A stretch of DNA of 64,000 nt. Origin: DATAPD01 sp036265385 (GTDB taxonomy: Bacteria; Acidobacteriota; Terriglobia; Terriglobales; Acidobacteriaceae). The DNA is taken from NCBI GenBank assembly GCA_036265385.1, contig DATAPD010000042.1, positions 248,001-312,000 of the forward strand, read 5' to 3'. This document shows, piece by piece, positions 35,169-43,717 of the stretch (the first letter of the stretch is position 1; each line of letters begins with the position of its first letter). Both the position numbers and the translations under genes were made by a program. Under the pieces are notes generated by a model. The model saw nothing but the letters and a program-made list of their open reading frames with translations. It did no database searches and was not told the DNA's origin.

Positions 35169-35572
35169 GCAGCACTAATAAGGAGAGATGGCTACGGGGC
35201 GTGAAGTTTTACGCCGTCGGCGGGATCGGGATTGTTGTGCAACTGATCGCGCTGGTGGTGTTTCGTTCGCTGTTGCACATGGATTATCGGATAGCAACGG
35301 TTTTGGCAGTCGAGACAGCGGTGCTCCATAACTTCGTGTGGCATGACCGTTACACGTGGGCGGACCGGGTGAGTCGTGCAGGCACATTCGGAAGATTTGT
35401 GAAATTCAATGTGTCCAATGGGCTGTTGTCGATCACAGGGAACTTAGTTTTCATGCAAGTGCTGGTCAGCGGATTGGGGATGAATTATCTAGTCGCGAAT
35501 ATTTTTACGATTGCCGCATGTTCGGTAGTGAATTTTCTGGTGAGCGACAGGTTCGTGTTTCAAGCGCGGTGA
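35165..35572 (+). CDS. GtrA family membrane protein
   Basis: 135 residues with four transmembrane helices and the GtrA pattern: FYAVGGIGIVVQLIALVVFRSLL, NFVWHDRYTWADR, RFVKFNVSNGLLSITGNLVF and VNFLVSDRFVFQ. GtrA-like proteins help move polyprenyl-linked sugars or act in cell-wall glycan assembly. ATGA overlap with the CDP-alcohol phosphatidyltransferase gene suggests a joint role in a membrane lipid or glycan pathway. Confidence 0.9.
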   Translation: MSSTNKERWLRGVKFYAVGGIGIVVQLIALVVFRSLLHMDYRIATVLAVETAVLHNFVWHDRYTWADRVSRAGTFGRFVKFNVSNGLLSITGNLVFMQVLVSGLGMNYLVANIFTIAACSVVNFLVSDRFVFQAR

Positions 35573-35642
35573 GCTGCGGTTGAAGGACACAGGTTTGTGT
35601 TAGCGGACGTAGGGAATCGCTAAAGCGATAGAATTCGTCCGC

Positions 35643-38063
35643 ATGACGACGCGACGAGAGTTCTTGAGATCCGCTTCCGTGGGAGGCGCGCTATACATTT
35701 CCTCACCTTTACCACTCCTCTCGAAGGTCGCGGCGGGCGGAGAGCAAATCGGAAATGAATTCCTCACTGCTCGTTTCGATACAGGCACTGGCCTGATCCA
35801 AGTAGAAAGAAAAGATGGAACGGCGTTGCTGCGAAATGCAGTCGTCCGGGTGTCGTGTGACGGGAGTGTGCGCAGGACATCCGAGGCCGAATATCGGCGC
35901 ACCTGCACTATTGGTTCGATCGAGGATGGGCTGGGGAAAGGCCGTCAGATAACAGCCCGTTGTGTTGACCATCGGAAGCAAGTGGATTTCGAAGTCACGG
36001 TCAGCCTTTATGACCGACGAAATGCGGCCATCATCGAGGTGGTCTGCCGGAATGCTTCTCGAAAAGACATCGGCATAATGCGGATCGAACCGATCCGCGC
36101 AGTGTTAGAAGAAGATGCCTACTGTGGGTGGGCTGATGCGAGCAAAGCTCTTACGAATGGTTACATGTATCCCGATCCCGGACGAGTGGAAGAGCTCGGT
36201 CAGTCCAATCGCCACGCGATCACGAGCATGTGGAACATGGGCTTCTATCGTGGCGTACAGGAAGAAGGACTTGTGGTCGGATATCTCGACAGCAAGGTTG
36301 CAACCGGACGCATTTCGGCGATGTACGACCGCACGGTTATCCCAGCGCGATCCCATGGCGGAATGTCGTTGATCGCAGAGTCCATCTACAACTCTGGACA
36401 TCTCGTGCGGCCGGGCGCGAGTGTGACGTCCGGCAGGCTCATCTTCAATATTGGGCCGGACCCGTTCGGAGCACTGGAAAACTATGCACAAGCGATCGCG
36501 GATGCTCAGCGAGTGCGCCTGAACCCGGTGATCAATGGATGGTGCAGCTGGTTCTATACCCACGAGTACATCAATGAAGAAGAAGTTTTGCGGAACACAG
36601 AATTCGCTGCTCGAGCATTGAAGCCGTATGGAATGGAATACGTCCAGATCGATGCTGGTTGGTTCCGGACGTATGGGGAGTGGGAAGGCAACGAGCGGTT
36701 TCCGCATGGCATGAAGTGGCTAGCTGACAAAATTCGCAGCCATGGCCTGCGGGCTGGACTTTGGCTCGCCCCATACTGCATCGCTGAAGGCACCGACGTT
36801 TACGAACAACATCAAGATTGGCTGATCAAAGATCGCGACGGCAAAGTGAAACAGTGCGGTGGCGGGCTTTCCACCGAACAAGTGGAGCCGTATGGCATAC
36901 CGAGCATGATGAAGAAAATCTATGCCCTGGACGTGACGCATGAAGCAGCAGCCACATGGATGCATGATCTTTTCAGGAAAGTGGCTGAAGGTTGGGGCTA
37001 TGACTTCATCAAGATTGACTTTGTCGAATGGACGATCTTAAGCGCGGAACGCTACCACGATCCGAGCGTGAGCCAGGCTGCAGCCTATCGCAAGGGTTTT
37101 GAGATCATGCGGAACGCGATTGGACCGAAGCGGCACCTGCTGGACTGCGGGCCAATGAACAACACAGTGGGTTTGCTGGACAGTTCGCGGATTGAATTAG
37201 ACCAGCCTCGACTGACTTGGGAACAGTACGCCGGGAATTTCAATAGTTCCGCTCCGGCGATGGCCAAGCGGCACTACTTCAATCAGAAAACCTGGATCAA
37301 CGACGCTGACCACCTCGGCCTCGGTTTGCTGAGTTTGCAACAGGCTCGAGCTGCGGCGTCGATCATTGCTCTTTCGGGCGGCACGTTGATTTCGGGCGAT
37401 CGGCTTGTGGATCTCGATGCAGATCGACTGGAGATCTTGAGGAAAGTTTGCCCGTCCTATGGGGTAGCAGCGCGCCCGATTGATCTGTTTGAGGCGGACC
37501 GGCCAGAGATCTTTGAACTACCGATCAAAACTGAGTTCGGCGAATGGCTGGTCGTGGCGTTGTTCAATTATTCGGGAGAGGGCGCGCCGAAAAGCGTATC
37601 GCTGAAACAATTGCGACTGCCGAAGGGTAAGAAGTGCGTGGCTTTTGAATTCTGGAGTCAGCAACTGATTGGAGAGTTCGAAAAAGAGCTTAAGGTGCGC
37701 GTCGAACCGCAGTCGGTTGCGCTTCTGAGCGTTCACCCGGTCGCAGGCGTTCCCCACGTGATCTCGACAGACCGGCACTTTTCACAAGGGGCGATAGAAC
37801 TGAAAGGTATGGCATGGGACGGCGCGTCCAATACTCTGCGGGGGACTTCGACTGGGGCCGAAGGGACTGCTTATAACGTGAGCGTCTATGTTCCGGGCAC
37901 ATATCGCTGGGCGAGCGAAAAACCTGATTACTTTCAAGACTTCGGTGAATTTTCCGTAGGGAAAATCGCATCCAGCCTGTTACGAGTGCGCTGCCGATTC
38001 GACGCGGGAACAGAAACGGGCTGGCATATCCAATTCGATGCCAACACGGGGCAACAGGCTTAG
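35643..38063 (+). CDS. GH36-like alpha-galactosidase, Tat-exported
   Basis: 806 residues. The N-terminus MTTRREFLRSASVGGALY is a Tat signal (RREFLR). The catalytic TIM barrel is seen in NGWCSWFYTHEYINEEEV, EYVQIDAGWFRTYGEWEGNERFPHGM and GLRAGLWLAPY. The nucleophile Asp is probably in YDFIKIDFVEW and the acid/base region in the Asp-rich part around HLLDCGPMNNTVGLLDSSRIE. A beta-sandwich C-terminal domain follows. The layout fits clan GH-D (GH36/GH27). TAGAAT lies 8 bases before the ATG (35629-35634). Confidence 0.85.
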   Translation: MTTRREFLRSASVGGALYISSPLPLLSKVAAGGEQIGNEFLTARFDTGTGLIQVERKDGTALLRNAVVRVSCDGSVRRTSEAEYRRTCTIGSIEDGLGKGRQITARCVDHRKQVDFEVTVSLYDRRNAAIIEVVCRNASRKDIGIMRIEPIRAVLEEDAYCGWADASKALTNGYMYPDPGRVEELGQSNRHAITSMWNMGFYRGVQEEGLVVGYLDSKVATGRISAMYDRTVIPARSHGGMSLIAESIYNSGHLVRPGASVTSGRLIFNIGPDPFGALENYAQAIADAQRVRLNPVINGWCSWFYTHEYINEEEVLRNTEFAARALKPYGMEYVQIDAGWFRTYGEWEGNERFPHGMKWLADKIRSHGLRAGLWLAPYCIAEGTDVYEQHQDWLIKDRDGKVKQCGGGLSTEQVEPYGIPSMMKKIYALDVTHEAAATWMHDLFRKVAEGWGYDFIKIDFVEWTILSAERYHDPSVSQAAAYRKGFEIMRNAIGPKRHLLDCGPMNNTVGLLDSSRIELDQPRLTWEQYAGNFNSSAPAMAKRHYFNQKTWINDADHLGLGLLSLQQARAAASIIALSGGTLISGDRLVDLDADRLEILRKVCPSYGVAARPIDLFEADRPEIFELPIKTEFGEWLVVALFNYSGEGAPKSVSLKQLRLPKGKKCVAFEFWSQQLIGEFEKELKVRVEPQSVALLSVHPVAGVPHVISTDRHFSQGAIELKGMAWDGASNTLRGTSTGAEGTAYNVSVYVPGTYRWASEKPDYFQDFGEFSVGKIASSLLRVRCRFDAGTETGWHIQFDANTGQQA

Positions 38064-38203
38064 TCGACCTTTCGAGATAAACGTCGGCTAACGATAGACC
38101 GTTGACATGTCTGATCAATGGAAGTACTGTCTCAACAACCTTCCTCCCCCCCCTGCTTTGGATGGAGCAGTAGCAAGAAATAAAGATTGTCCCGGAGAGT
38201 GTC

Positions 38204-40132
38204 ATGGGTCGTTTCTTGTCCGCGCCAGGCATTGAGCGCGTGCTGCTTGCTGGCTTACTTCTGTTCTCTACAACACCCCTAATTGCTGCGAGCTCTGACA
38301 TATCAGATCTGCCGAAGATTGTTACTCACGACAATCTGAAAAGTGGTGGGCAATTAAAGGATGGCGTGCTGACCATTCACCTTGAAGTGAGAGAGGGAGC
38401 ATGGCATCCGGATGGAGATGATGCACCCGGGTTAGCTGCGCTCGGCATAGCGGAGGAAGGCGGCGCACCCAGCGTTCCTGGACCGATGATCCGAGTGCCG
38501 GAAGGAACACGAGTCCACGTCTCTTTCAAGAATCCACAGTTCTTCCCCGTCGTGGTGCATGGGTTACATGAGCGGCCAGGAAAAGCAGAGGACGTTGTCC
38601 CTATAAATCCCGGCGAGACGAAGGAAATCGAATTTCTCGCGGGTGCTCCCGGCACTTACTTCTATAACGTGACATGTTTTGCGCCGGTGCCGATTTCCGC
38701 GCTTGCGACGAGCGACACGACGATGACGGGCGCGTTCATTGTGGATGGAAAAGATACACCGACCGATGACCGCGTGCTGATGATCGGGCTTTGGTACAAC
38801 TGGCTTGTTCCCTTCGATTTTAGCCATGGATTTCGCGAGATTGTTTCCGTGAACGGGAAGTCATGGCCGGATACAACAAAGCTGTCTTACACGGTTGGAG
38901 ATACTGCGCACTGGCGTGTCATCAATCCCAGCGTTGGAGTCCATCCTATGCACCTGCACGGAGCGCATTTCCGGGTGGACAGTGCTGGAGATGGAGAGAA
39001 GGAAAACATCTATCCGCAAGAACAGCAACGGCTGGCAGTCACGGAATTGATGCAGCCGGGACGAACCATGATGATTTCGTGGAAGCCAACGCACGCGGGA
39101 AACTGGATCTTCCATTGCCATTTAGCGCTGCATTTCGATCCTGAACTCGGGAAGACTGTGAGCCAGGTGATGAATATTCCCGAGCAAACAGGCCATGACC
39201 ATCATGAGGCAGGCGGCGGTATGGCAGGGCTCGTGGTCGGGATTGAGGTGCATCCTCGAAATGGCGAAACGGCCGAATCAGTCGCTAAGCCGCCCCAGAA
39301 GAAATTGACGCTCACGATCGCGCAGAATCCGCCGCCAGCGAACAACGCGCGCCGATGCATCAGCGTAGAACTGAAGGATGGAACTGCGGTCGCCGCTACG
39401 GCACATGGATCCGAGCTCGGGCCGCCGATCATTCTTTACCGCGATCAGCCCACCGAGATCACGATCGTGAACAAGCTTGCAGGGCCGACAGCAATTCACT
39501 GGCATGGGATCGAGTTGGAAAGTTATTACGATGGAGTCCCGGGGTACGGCGGGGATTCGCGCCAAGTGACACCACCGATCGCGCCGGGAGAATCGTTCAC
39601 GGCGCACATGACTCCGCCGAAAGCGGGGACTTACATGTATCACACGCATTGGCACGATGTGGATCAGTTGACCACTGGATTGTATGGGCCGCTGATCGTG
39701 CTGGAGCCGGGGGAGAAGTACGATCCGGAACATGACCGCGTGTTTGTGGTGAGTCGAGCTGGACGAGATTTATTCAAGTCGCCGATGCTCATGAACGGCA
39801 GCCCAGAGCCCGGTCCGATGCAGTTGCGAGTGGGAGAGAAATATCGGCTGCGGTTTATCAACATCACACCAAGCGATGATGAAGTGGAATTTTCATTGAA
39901 GGCTGGCGATAAGCCGGTGTCATGGGAGCCGCTCGCGAAGGATGGAGCGGACCTGCCTGCGTTCTACAAGAAGGCGTGCGATGCGAAACAAAAATTTGGA
40001 GCCGGCGAAACGTACGATTACGTGTTTCAACCCGTGACGGCGGGAAAACTACAGCTGCTAACGCAGTTCATTCAGTTCCGAACCGTGGTACCGATCGATG
40101 TGGTGGACGTCAAAAGCGTGAGCAAGAAGTAA
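38204..40132 (+). CDS. Multicopper oxidase with permuted copper-motif order
   Basis: 642 residues with a signal peptide (about 1-28). All four multicopper-oxidase ligand motifs are present but in the order HPMHLHG (247-253), HCHLALHFDPEL (304-315), HWHG (432-435), HTHWHD (480-485). In laccases, CueO and CopA, HWHG and HxH come first. About four cupredoxin units are seen: unit 2 holds the type 1 copper and unit 3 the first trinuclear motifs. The type 1 axial position is Leu315 rather than Met. It oxidises a substrate and reduces O2 to water; the substrate is unknown. Confidence 0.85.
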   Translation: MGRFLSAPGIERVLLAGLLLFSTTPLIAASSDISDLPKIVTHDNLKSGGQLKDGVLTIHLEVREGAWHPDGDDAPGLAALGIAEEGGAPSVPGPMIRVPEGTRVHVSFKNPQFFPVVVHGLHERPGKAEDVVPINPGETKEIEFLAGAPGTYFYNVTCFAPVPISALATSDTTMTGAFIVDGKDTPTDDRVLMIGLWYNWLVPFDFSHGFREIVSVNGKSWPDTTKLSYTVGDTAHWRVINPSVGVHPMHLHGAHFRVDSAGDGEKENIYPQEQQRLAVTELMQPGRTMMISWKPTHAGNWIFHCHLALHFDPELGKTVSQVMNIPEQTGHDHHEAGGGMAGLVVGIEVHPRNGETAESVAKPPQKKLTLTIAQNPPPANNARRCISVELKDGTAVAATAHGSELGPPIILYRDQPTEITIVNKLAGPTAIHWHGIELESYYDGVPGYGGDSRQVTPPIAPGESFTAHMTPPKAGTYMYHTHWHDVDQLTTGLYGPLIVLEPGEKYDPEHDRVFVVSRAGRDLFKSPMLMNGSPEPGPMQLRVGEKYRLRFINITPSDDEVEFSLKAGDKPVSWEPLAKDGADLPAFYKKACDAKQKFGAGETYDYVFQPVTAGKLQLLTQFIQFRTVVPIDVVDVKSVSKK

Positions 40133-40160
40133 GTTGTAGGAACGAAGTATCTGCTCTTTT

Positions 40161-40222
40161 GGACGGGCGAGGACGCCCGTCCTCCATATTTTATTTTTTT
40201 CGGGCGAGGACGCCCGTCCTCC
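40161..40222 (+). repeat. Two REP-like palindromes and likely terminator
   Basis: Copy 1 (40161-40182) has arms GGACGGGCG and CGCCCGTCC around AGGA and is followed by TATTTTATTTTTTT. Copy 2 (40201-40216) has arms CGGGCG and CGCCCG around AGGA, followed by TCCTCC. They lie between convergent genes and could end both transcripts. Confidence 0.75.
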
Positions 40223-40227
40223 ACCGG

Positions 40228-40956
40228 TCAGTCGTTATGGTTGTGGGCCTGGCGCTCGACGGACCAGATGGCATCCGAAGTGTTTTCGAACGGGTAAACG
40301 TGGACCATCCAACCAAAGACGTGTGGCAGAAATGTGCCACCGTTCGCTTCACATTCTTCTCTCGTAGCAATTGATCCCTTGAATCCAAACTTTGCGTTCG
40401 GACCTAAAAGCTCCTGACGCCGATCCGCTGGCGATTTGCAGAAGTTTACGTGCTCATGCCACTGCGCGACGCTGAGCGGAATACGTTCATTCAGCTTGTC
40501 TTCCGTGAATCGATTCGGAGCGGTGTACATGACGCCGATGAGTTTGTAGTCATCGCCGTGTTTTTCGTAAAGAAGCGACGTGGGGTGTTCGGGATTGAAA
40601 TGGAATGCGGATTCGAACGCGTATCCCTTCTTCGTGAAGTGGTACATCTTCTGCGGCACGTTGGGTAGAAATATTTCGTATCCGTCGGCGAGGGCAGTGC
40701 GATAGTCGCGATATTTTGTGGCGGCGATGCGGGCAGCGTCGACAACTTTATCGGCGCGCGCGGGGTCTCCGGGCTCAACGGGGCGAAGCGCGGTCATTTT
40801 CATGTGCGGACCAATATCCATGTGGTGACCTTCCATGGCATGCATGGCGTGGTCGGAGTCATCAGACATGGAGGACATGTCGTGGGCGGCCGTGTTTTGG
40901 GCGAGGGCGATGCTAGCGAGTAAGACGAAGAGGATGAGTGTTCGTGGCGTAAACAT
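40228..40956 (-). CDS. Secreted His/Met-rich protein, possible metal handling
   Basis: 242 residues from the ATG at 40956. A signal peptide (ending ALAQ) leads to a His/Met/Asp-rich stretch (HDMSSMSDDSDHAMHAMEGHHMDIGPHMKM), typical of copper binding. The rest is a conserved domain with YEIFLPNVPQKMYHF, FNPEHPTSLLYEK, AQWHEHVNFC and FGWMVHVYPFE, all rich in His. It is convergent with the multicopper oxidase, so copper delivery or protection is a reasonable guess. The upstream 25 residues of the longer frame (containing CHPERSEGPAF) are a translated repeat and are dropped. Confidence 0.8.
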   Translation of the reverse strand: MFTPRTLILFVLLASIALAQNTAAHDMSSMSDDSDHAMHAMEGHHMDIGPHMKMTALRPVEPGDPARADKVVDAARIAATKYRDYRTALADGYEIFLPNVPQKMYHFTKKGYAFESAFHFNPEHPTSLLYEKHGDDYKLIGVMYTAPNRFTEDKLNERIPLSVAQWHEHVNFCKSPADRRQELLGPNAKFGFKGSIATREECEANGGTFLPHVFGWMVHVYPFENTSDAIWSVERQAHNHND

Positions 40957-41112
40957 ATCGGCACCAATCCTAAAAGCAGGTCCTTCGCTGCGCTCAGGAT
41001 GACAAATCTGGTGTTCCGAGTCCTGCTTCACTGGCCTTCGTGTAAACCCGATCTTTACGTGTAAGTTGCGTTAAGTGAATGGAAGCGGGAAGCGCGTGAA
41101 CCCCGCGATATC

Positions 41113-42543
41113 TCAATATGCTGCGATGCGGGCTGGATCGGCGGCAAGTCCGAGAGCAGGAAGGATCTTGGCGACGGCCTCGGATCCGGAACGAACGCAG
41201 TCGGGAACGCCGATGCCGGTGAAAGCGTTTCCTGCGAACGCAAGGCCAGGGATTTGCTGGCGGAGGCGCTCGATGCGATCGATGCGCTCGAGGTGTCCGA
41301 CACCGTATTGCGCCATGGCGCCGCGCCATTTGTAGACGCGCGCGAAAAGAGGCTCGGCGGATAGGCCGATGATTTTCTGCAGTTCGCTGCGAACGATGGC
41401 GAGAATCTGGTCGTCGGAGAAGGTGAGGATTTGCTCGTCGCGAGAACCGCCGAGAAAGCATCGGACGAGGGCGCGATCTTCTGGCGCGCGATGCGGGAAT
41501 TTGTTATGGACGAAGGTAGCGGCGAGCATGCGCGTGCCTTCGCTGCGCGGCACGAGAAATCCGAAGCCTGGAGGAAGTGAACGGCGAACAGCTTGATCGT
41601 AGCCGAGCGTGACCGTGATCGAAGAGCTATAGCGGATGGCAGCGAGTTCGTCCGTAATAGCGGAGCTTGTTGAGCGCATCAAGTCAGCCGCGGCGGGAGC
41701 GGGCAGGGCGAGGATGATGGCATCGAAATGATCGGAGTCGATTCCTGCGGAGACAGTCCATCCGCCAGCCTGGGCTTCGATTGCCTGGACGTGTGTGCCG
41801 GCGCGAAGAGATTCGGGATTGAGACGCGAGATGACGGCATCGACCATCTGCTGCATCCCGTCCTTGAGAGACGTGAAGAGAGGGCGCGCAGGAACTTTCG
41901 CGATGGCGGCCATTTTTTGTCTAGCGGCAAGCATGGCGCGACCGAGGCTACCGTGCTTGGCTTCCATTTCGGCAAAACGAGGGAGGACAGCGCGAACGGA
42001 AAGTTGCGAGGCTTCGCCTCCGTAAACGCCGGAGAGGAGCGGATCGGCGAGGCGATCGACCATCTCAGGACCGTAGTGGCGTTCGACCATGGAGGCGACA
42101 GTTTCGTCGTGGTCTGCCTTGTGCGGAGGATGAAACCACTCGCGAGCCATGCGAATCTTGGTGCCCAAAGAGAAGAGTGGAGAGAGGATGGCGGGCATGA
42201 TCTTGGTGGGGACCATGAACATGAGGCCATCGGGAATTTCGATCAGCTTGTTCTTAACAATGATGTAGGTCTTGCGGTCGGGATCGTTGGAGCCGATGAG
42301 TTGATCGGCGAGTCCGACTTGCTTGCAGAGGTCGATGGCCCAAGGTTTTTCGGTGAGGAACGAATCGGGGCCGGCTTCGATGAGGCATCCATCAGCACGA
42401 TCGGTGTCCATGACGCCGCCGAGGCGCGGCGCGCGCTCGAAAAGAACGTAGTCGAGGGCGGCCCCTGCGCGGCGCTTTTGCTCGAGTGTGAAGGCAGCGG
42501 AGAGTCCGCTGATGCCTCCACCGATGATGGCAACGCGAGTCAT
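41113..42543 (-). CDS. hemY: Protoporphyrinogen oxidase (oxygen-dependent type)
   Basis: 476 residues, FAD-binding: IIGGGISGLSAAFTLEQ at the N-terminus, FERAPRLGGVMDTDR, SPLFSLGTKIRMAREWF, and a C-terminal FAD motif GLAFAGNAFTGIGVPDCVRSG. The layout matches the HemY/HemG-type flavoprotein that oxidises protoporphyrinogen IX to protoporphyrin IX. It lies downstream of hemE and hemH on the same strand, so the last steps of heme synthesis are grouped. A 200-base gap filled with small palindromes separates it from hemH. Confidence 0.93.
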   Translation of the reverse strand: MTRVAIIGGGISGLSAAFTLEQKRRAGAALDYVLFERAPRLGGVMDTDRADGCLIEAGPDSFLTEKPWAIDLCKQVGLADQLIGSNDPDRKTYIIVKNKLIEIPDGLMFMVPTKIMPAILSPLFSLGTKIRMAREWFHPPHKADHDETVASMVERHYGPEMVDRLADPLLSGVYGGEASQLSVRAVLPRFAEMEAKHGSLGRAMLAARQKMAAIAKVPARPLFTSLKDGMQQMVDAVISRLNPESLRAGTHVQAIEAQAGGWTVSAGIDSDHFDAIILALPAPAAADLMRSTSSAITDELAAIRYSSSITVTLGYDQAVRRSLPPGFGFLVPRSEGTRMLAATFVHNKFPHRAPEDRALVRCFLGGSRDEQILTFSDDQILAIVRSELQKIIGLSAEPLFARVYKWRGAMAQYGVGHLERIDRIERLRQQIPGLAFAGNAFTGIGVPDCVRSGSEAVAKILPALGLAADPARIAAY

Positions 42544-42744
42544 GGGTTGATCTAATTTTTACCTCAGCGGCTAAAGCCGCAATTAGGTCGAAGTCGTTAT
42601 CGCAACGCTAAAGCGTTGCGCCACCCAAATGCGCCGTCGAGCAGGCGCAATTCAAACTGGTTTTGCCCCAACCAAAACTGCATTTCATTCGGTTTTGCGC
42701 CGCCCAAATAGTAGTCCTGTAGACGTTGCGCCACCCAAAACCAA
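42544..42744. repeat. Palindromes and short repeats between hemH and hemY
   Basis: Perfect palindromes CGCAACGCTAAAGCGTTGCG (42601-42620) and GCGGCTAAAGCCGC (42567-42580) share the GCT-AA-AGC core. GTTGCGCCACCCAAA occurs twice (near 42615 and 42725), with a variant TTTTGCGCCGCCCAAA near 42695. No gene is supported. Confidence 0.65.
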
Positions 42745-43710
42745 CTACATGCGACCTCGGGCGATATCGGCCAGAGCTTCGGTGAGCAGAAGCGAGTCGT
42801 TCAGGGAACCGGCTCGCCAGAGCTTCATCCCTTCTTTATTTGCGAATTCACGGAAGGCGATGTCCACGTCGTAGAGCACCTCCACATGATCGCAGAGAAA
42901 ACCGATGGGCTGAATGAAAACTCCGATGTGACCTTTTTCTTTTAGGCCCAAAATCGCTTCTTCGACGGTAGGGCCGATCCAGGCACCGCCGGACATGCCT
43001 TGGCTTTGGAAGGCGAAGGTCCAGTCGTTCGGAGAGAGCCCCGCTTCGTTCGCGACGAGTTCCGCAGTTTCATGTGATTGCGCCTTGTAAGGGTCGCCTT
43101 CGCTGATGGTGCGCTCGGGAACACTGTGAGCAGTGAAGATGATTGGGACTTTCGTGCCGCTCTCTGCGCAAGCTTTCTTCCAGCCATCGCGCAATTTTTG
43201 GGCAAAGGCCTGCGCTAGCAAAGGATGATCGTGCCAGGATTCCACGAAATCGAGCGCGAAGGGTGGCTCCGCTTCGCCGGTTACGGCACGACGGTAGAGG
43301 CCCACACTGGTTCGAGAGTTTTGCGGCGCGAGACAAATCGCGACTACGCGTTCCCTGCCTTCGGCGGCGATTTGCTGCACGGTTTCAGAAACGAACGGCT
43401 TCCAATTTCGCATGCCGATATAGACGGGAAGCTTTAGCAGTCTCGATAAATGGGCGGCTTGGAGCCGCGTCCAGCAAGTAAGTGGTGAAAATCCGATGAG
43501 GGAATATCGATGTCGAACTTCCTCGATGACGTGTGGAGGAAGTGGGCGTCCACCTGTGATGGAACTCAGGAATGCGGGGATTTCGTCAGCGTTGTCGGGA
43601 CTGCCGTGAGCAAGGAGCAGGACAGCGGACTTGGACTGAGATGCAGCAGTGCCGTTGGTCTGCGCTTTGCAGTAACAGTTGTCGCCGAGGCCGATTCGAC
43701 AGTCGTTCAT
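42745..43710 (-). CDS. hemH: Ferrochelatase
   Basis: 321 residues. Ferrochelatase landmarks: LLLAHGSPDNADEIPAFL, conserved catalytic His in FTAHSVPERT, and the signature IQPIGFLCDHVEVLYDVDIAF. It inserts Fe2+ into protoporphyrin IX. It starts 7 bases after the hemE stop, with GAGG inside the hemE end, so it is translated from the same message. The start at 43710 gives a 28-residue lead before the domain. Confidence 0.94.
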   Translation of the reverse strand: MNDCRIGLGDNCYCKAQTNGTAASQSKSAVLLLAHGSPDNADEIPAFLSSITGGRPLPPHVIEEVRHRYSLIGFSPLTCWTRLQAAHLSRLLKLPVYIGMRNWKPFVSETVQQIAAEGRERVVAICLAPQNSRTSVGLYRRAVTGEAEPPFALDFVESWHDHPLLAQAFAQKLRDGWKKACAESGTKVPIIFTAHSVPERTISEGDPYKAQSHETAELVANEAGLSPNDWTFAFQSQGMSGGAWIGPTVEEAILGLKEKGHIGVFIQPIGFLCDHVEVLYDVDIAFREFANKEGMKLWRAGSLNDSLLLTEALADIARGRM

Positions 43711-43717
43711 GAAGGCC

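Noticed and set aside
40957..41031. N-terminal extension MKQDSEHQICHPERSEGPAF of the His-rich protein
   Set aside because: It translates the dispersed CTTCGCTGCGCTCAGGATGACA repeat; the signal peptide starts at the later ATG.
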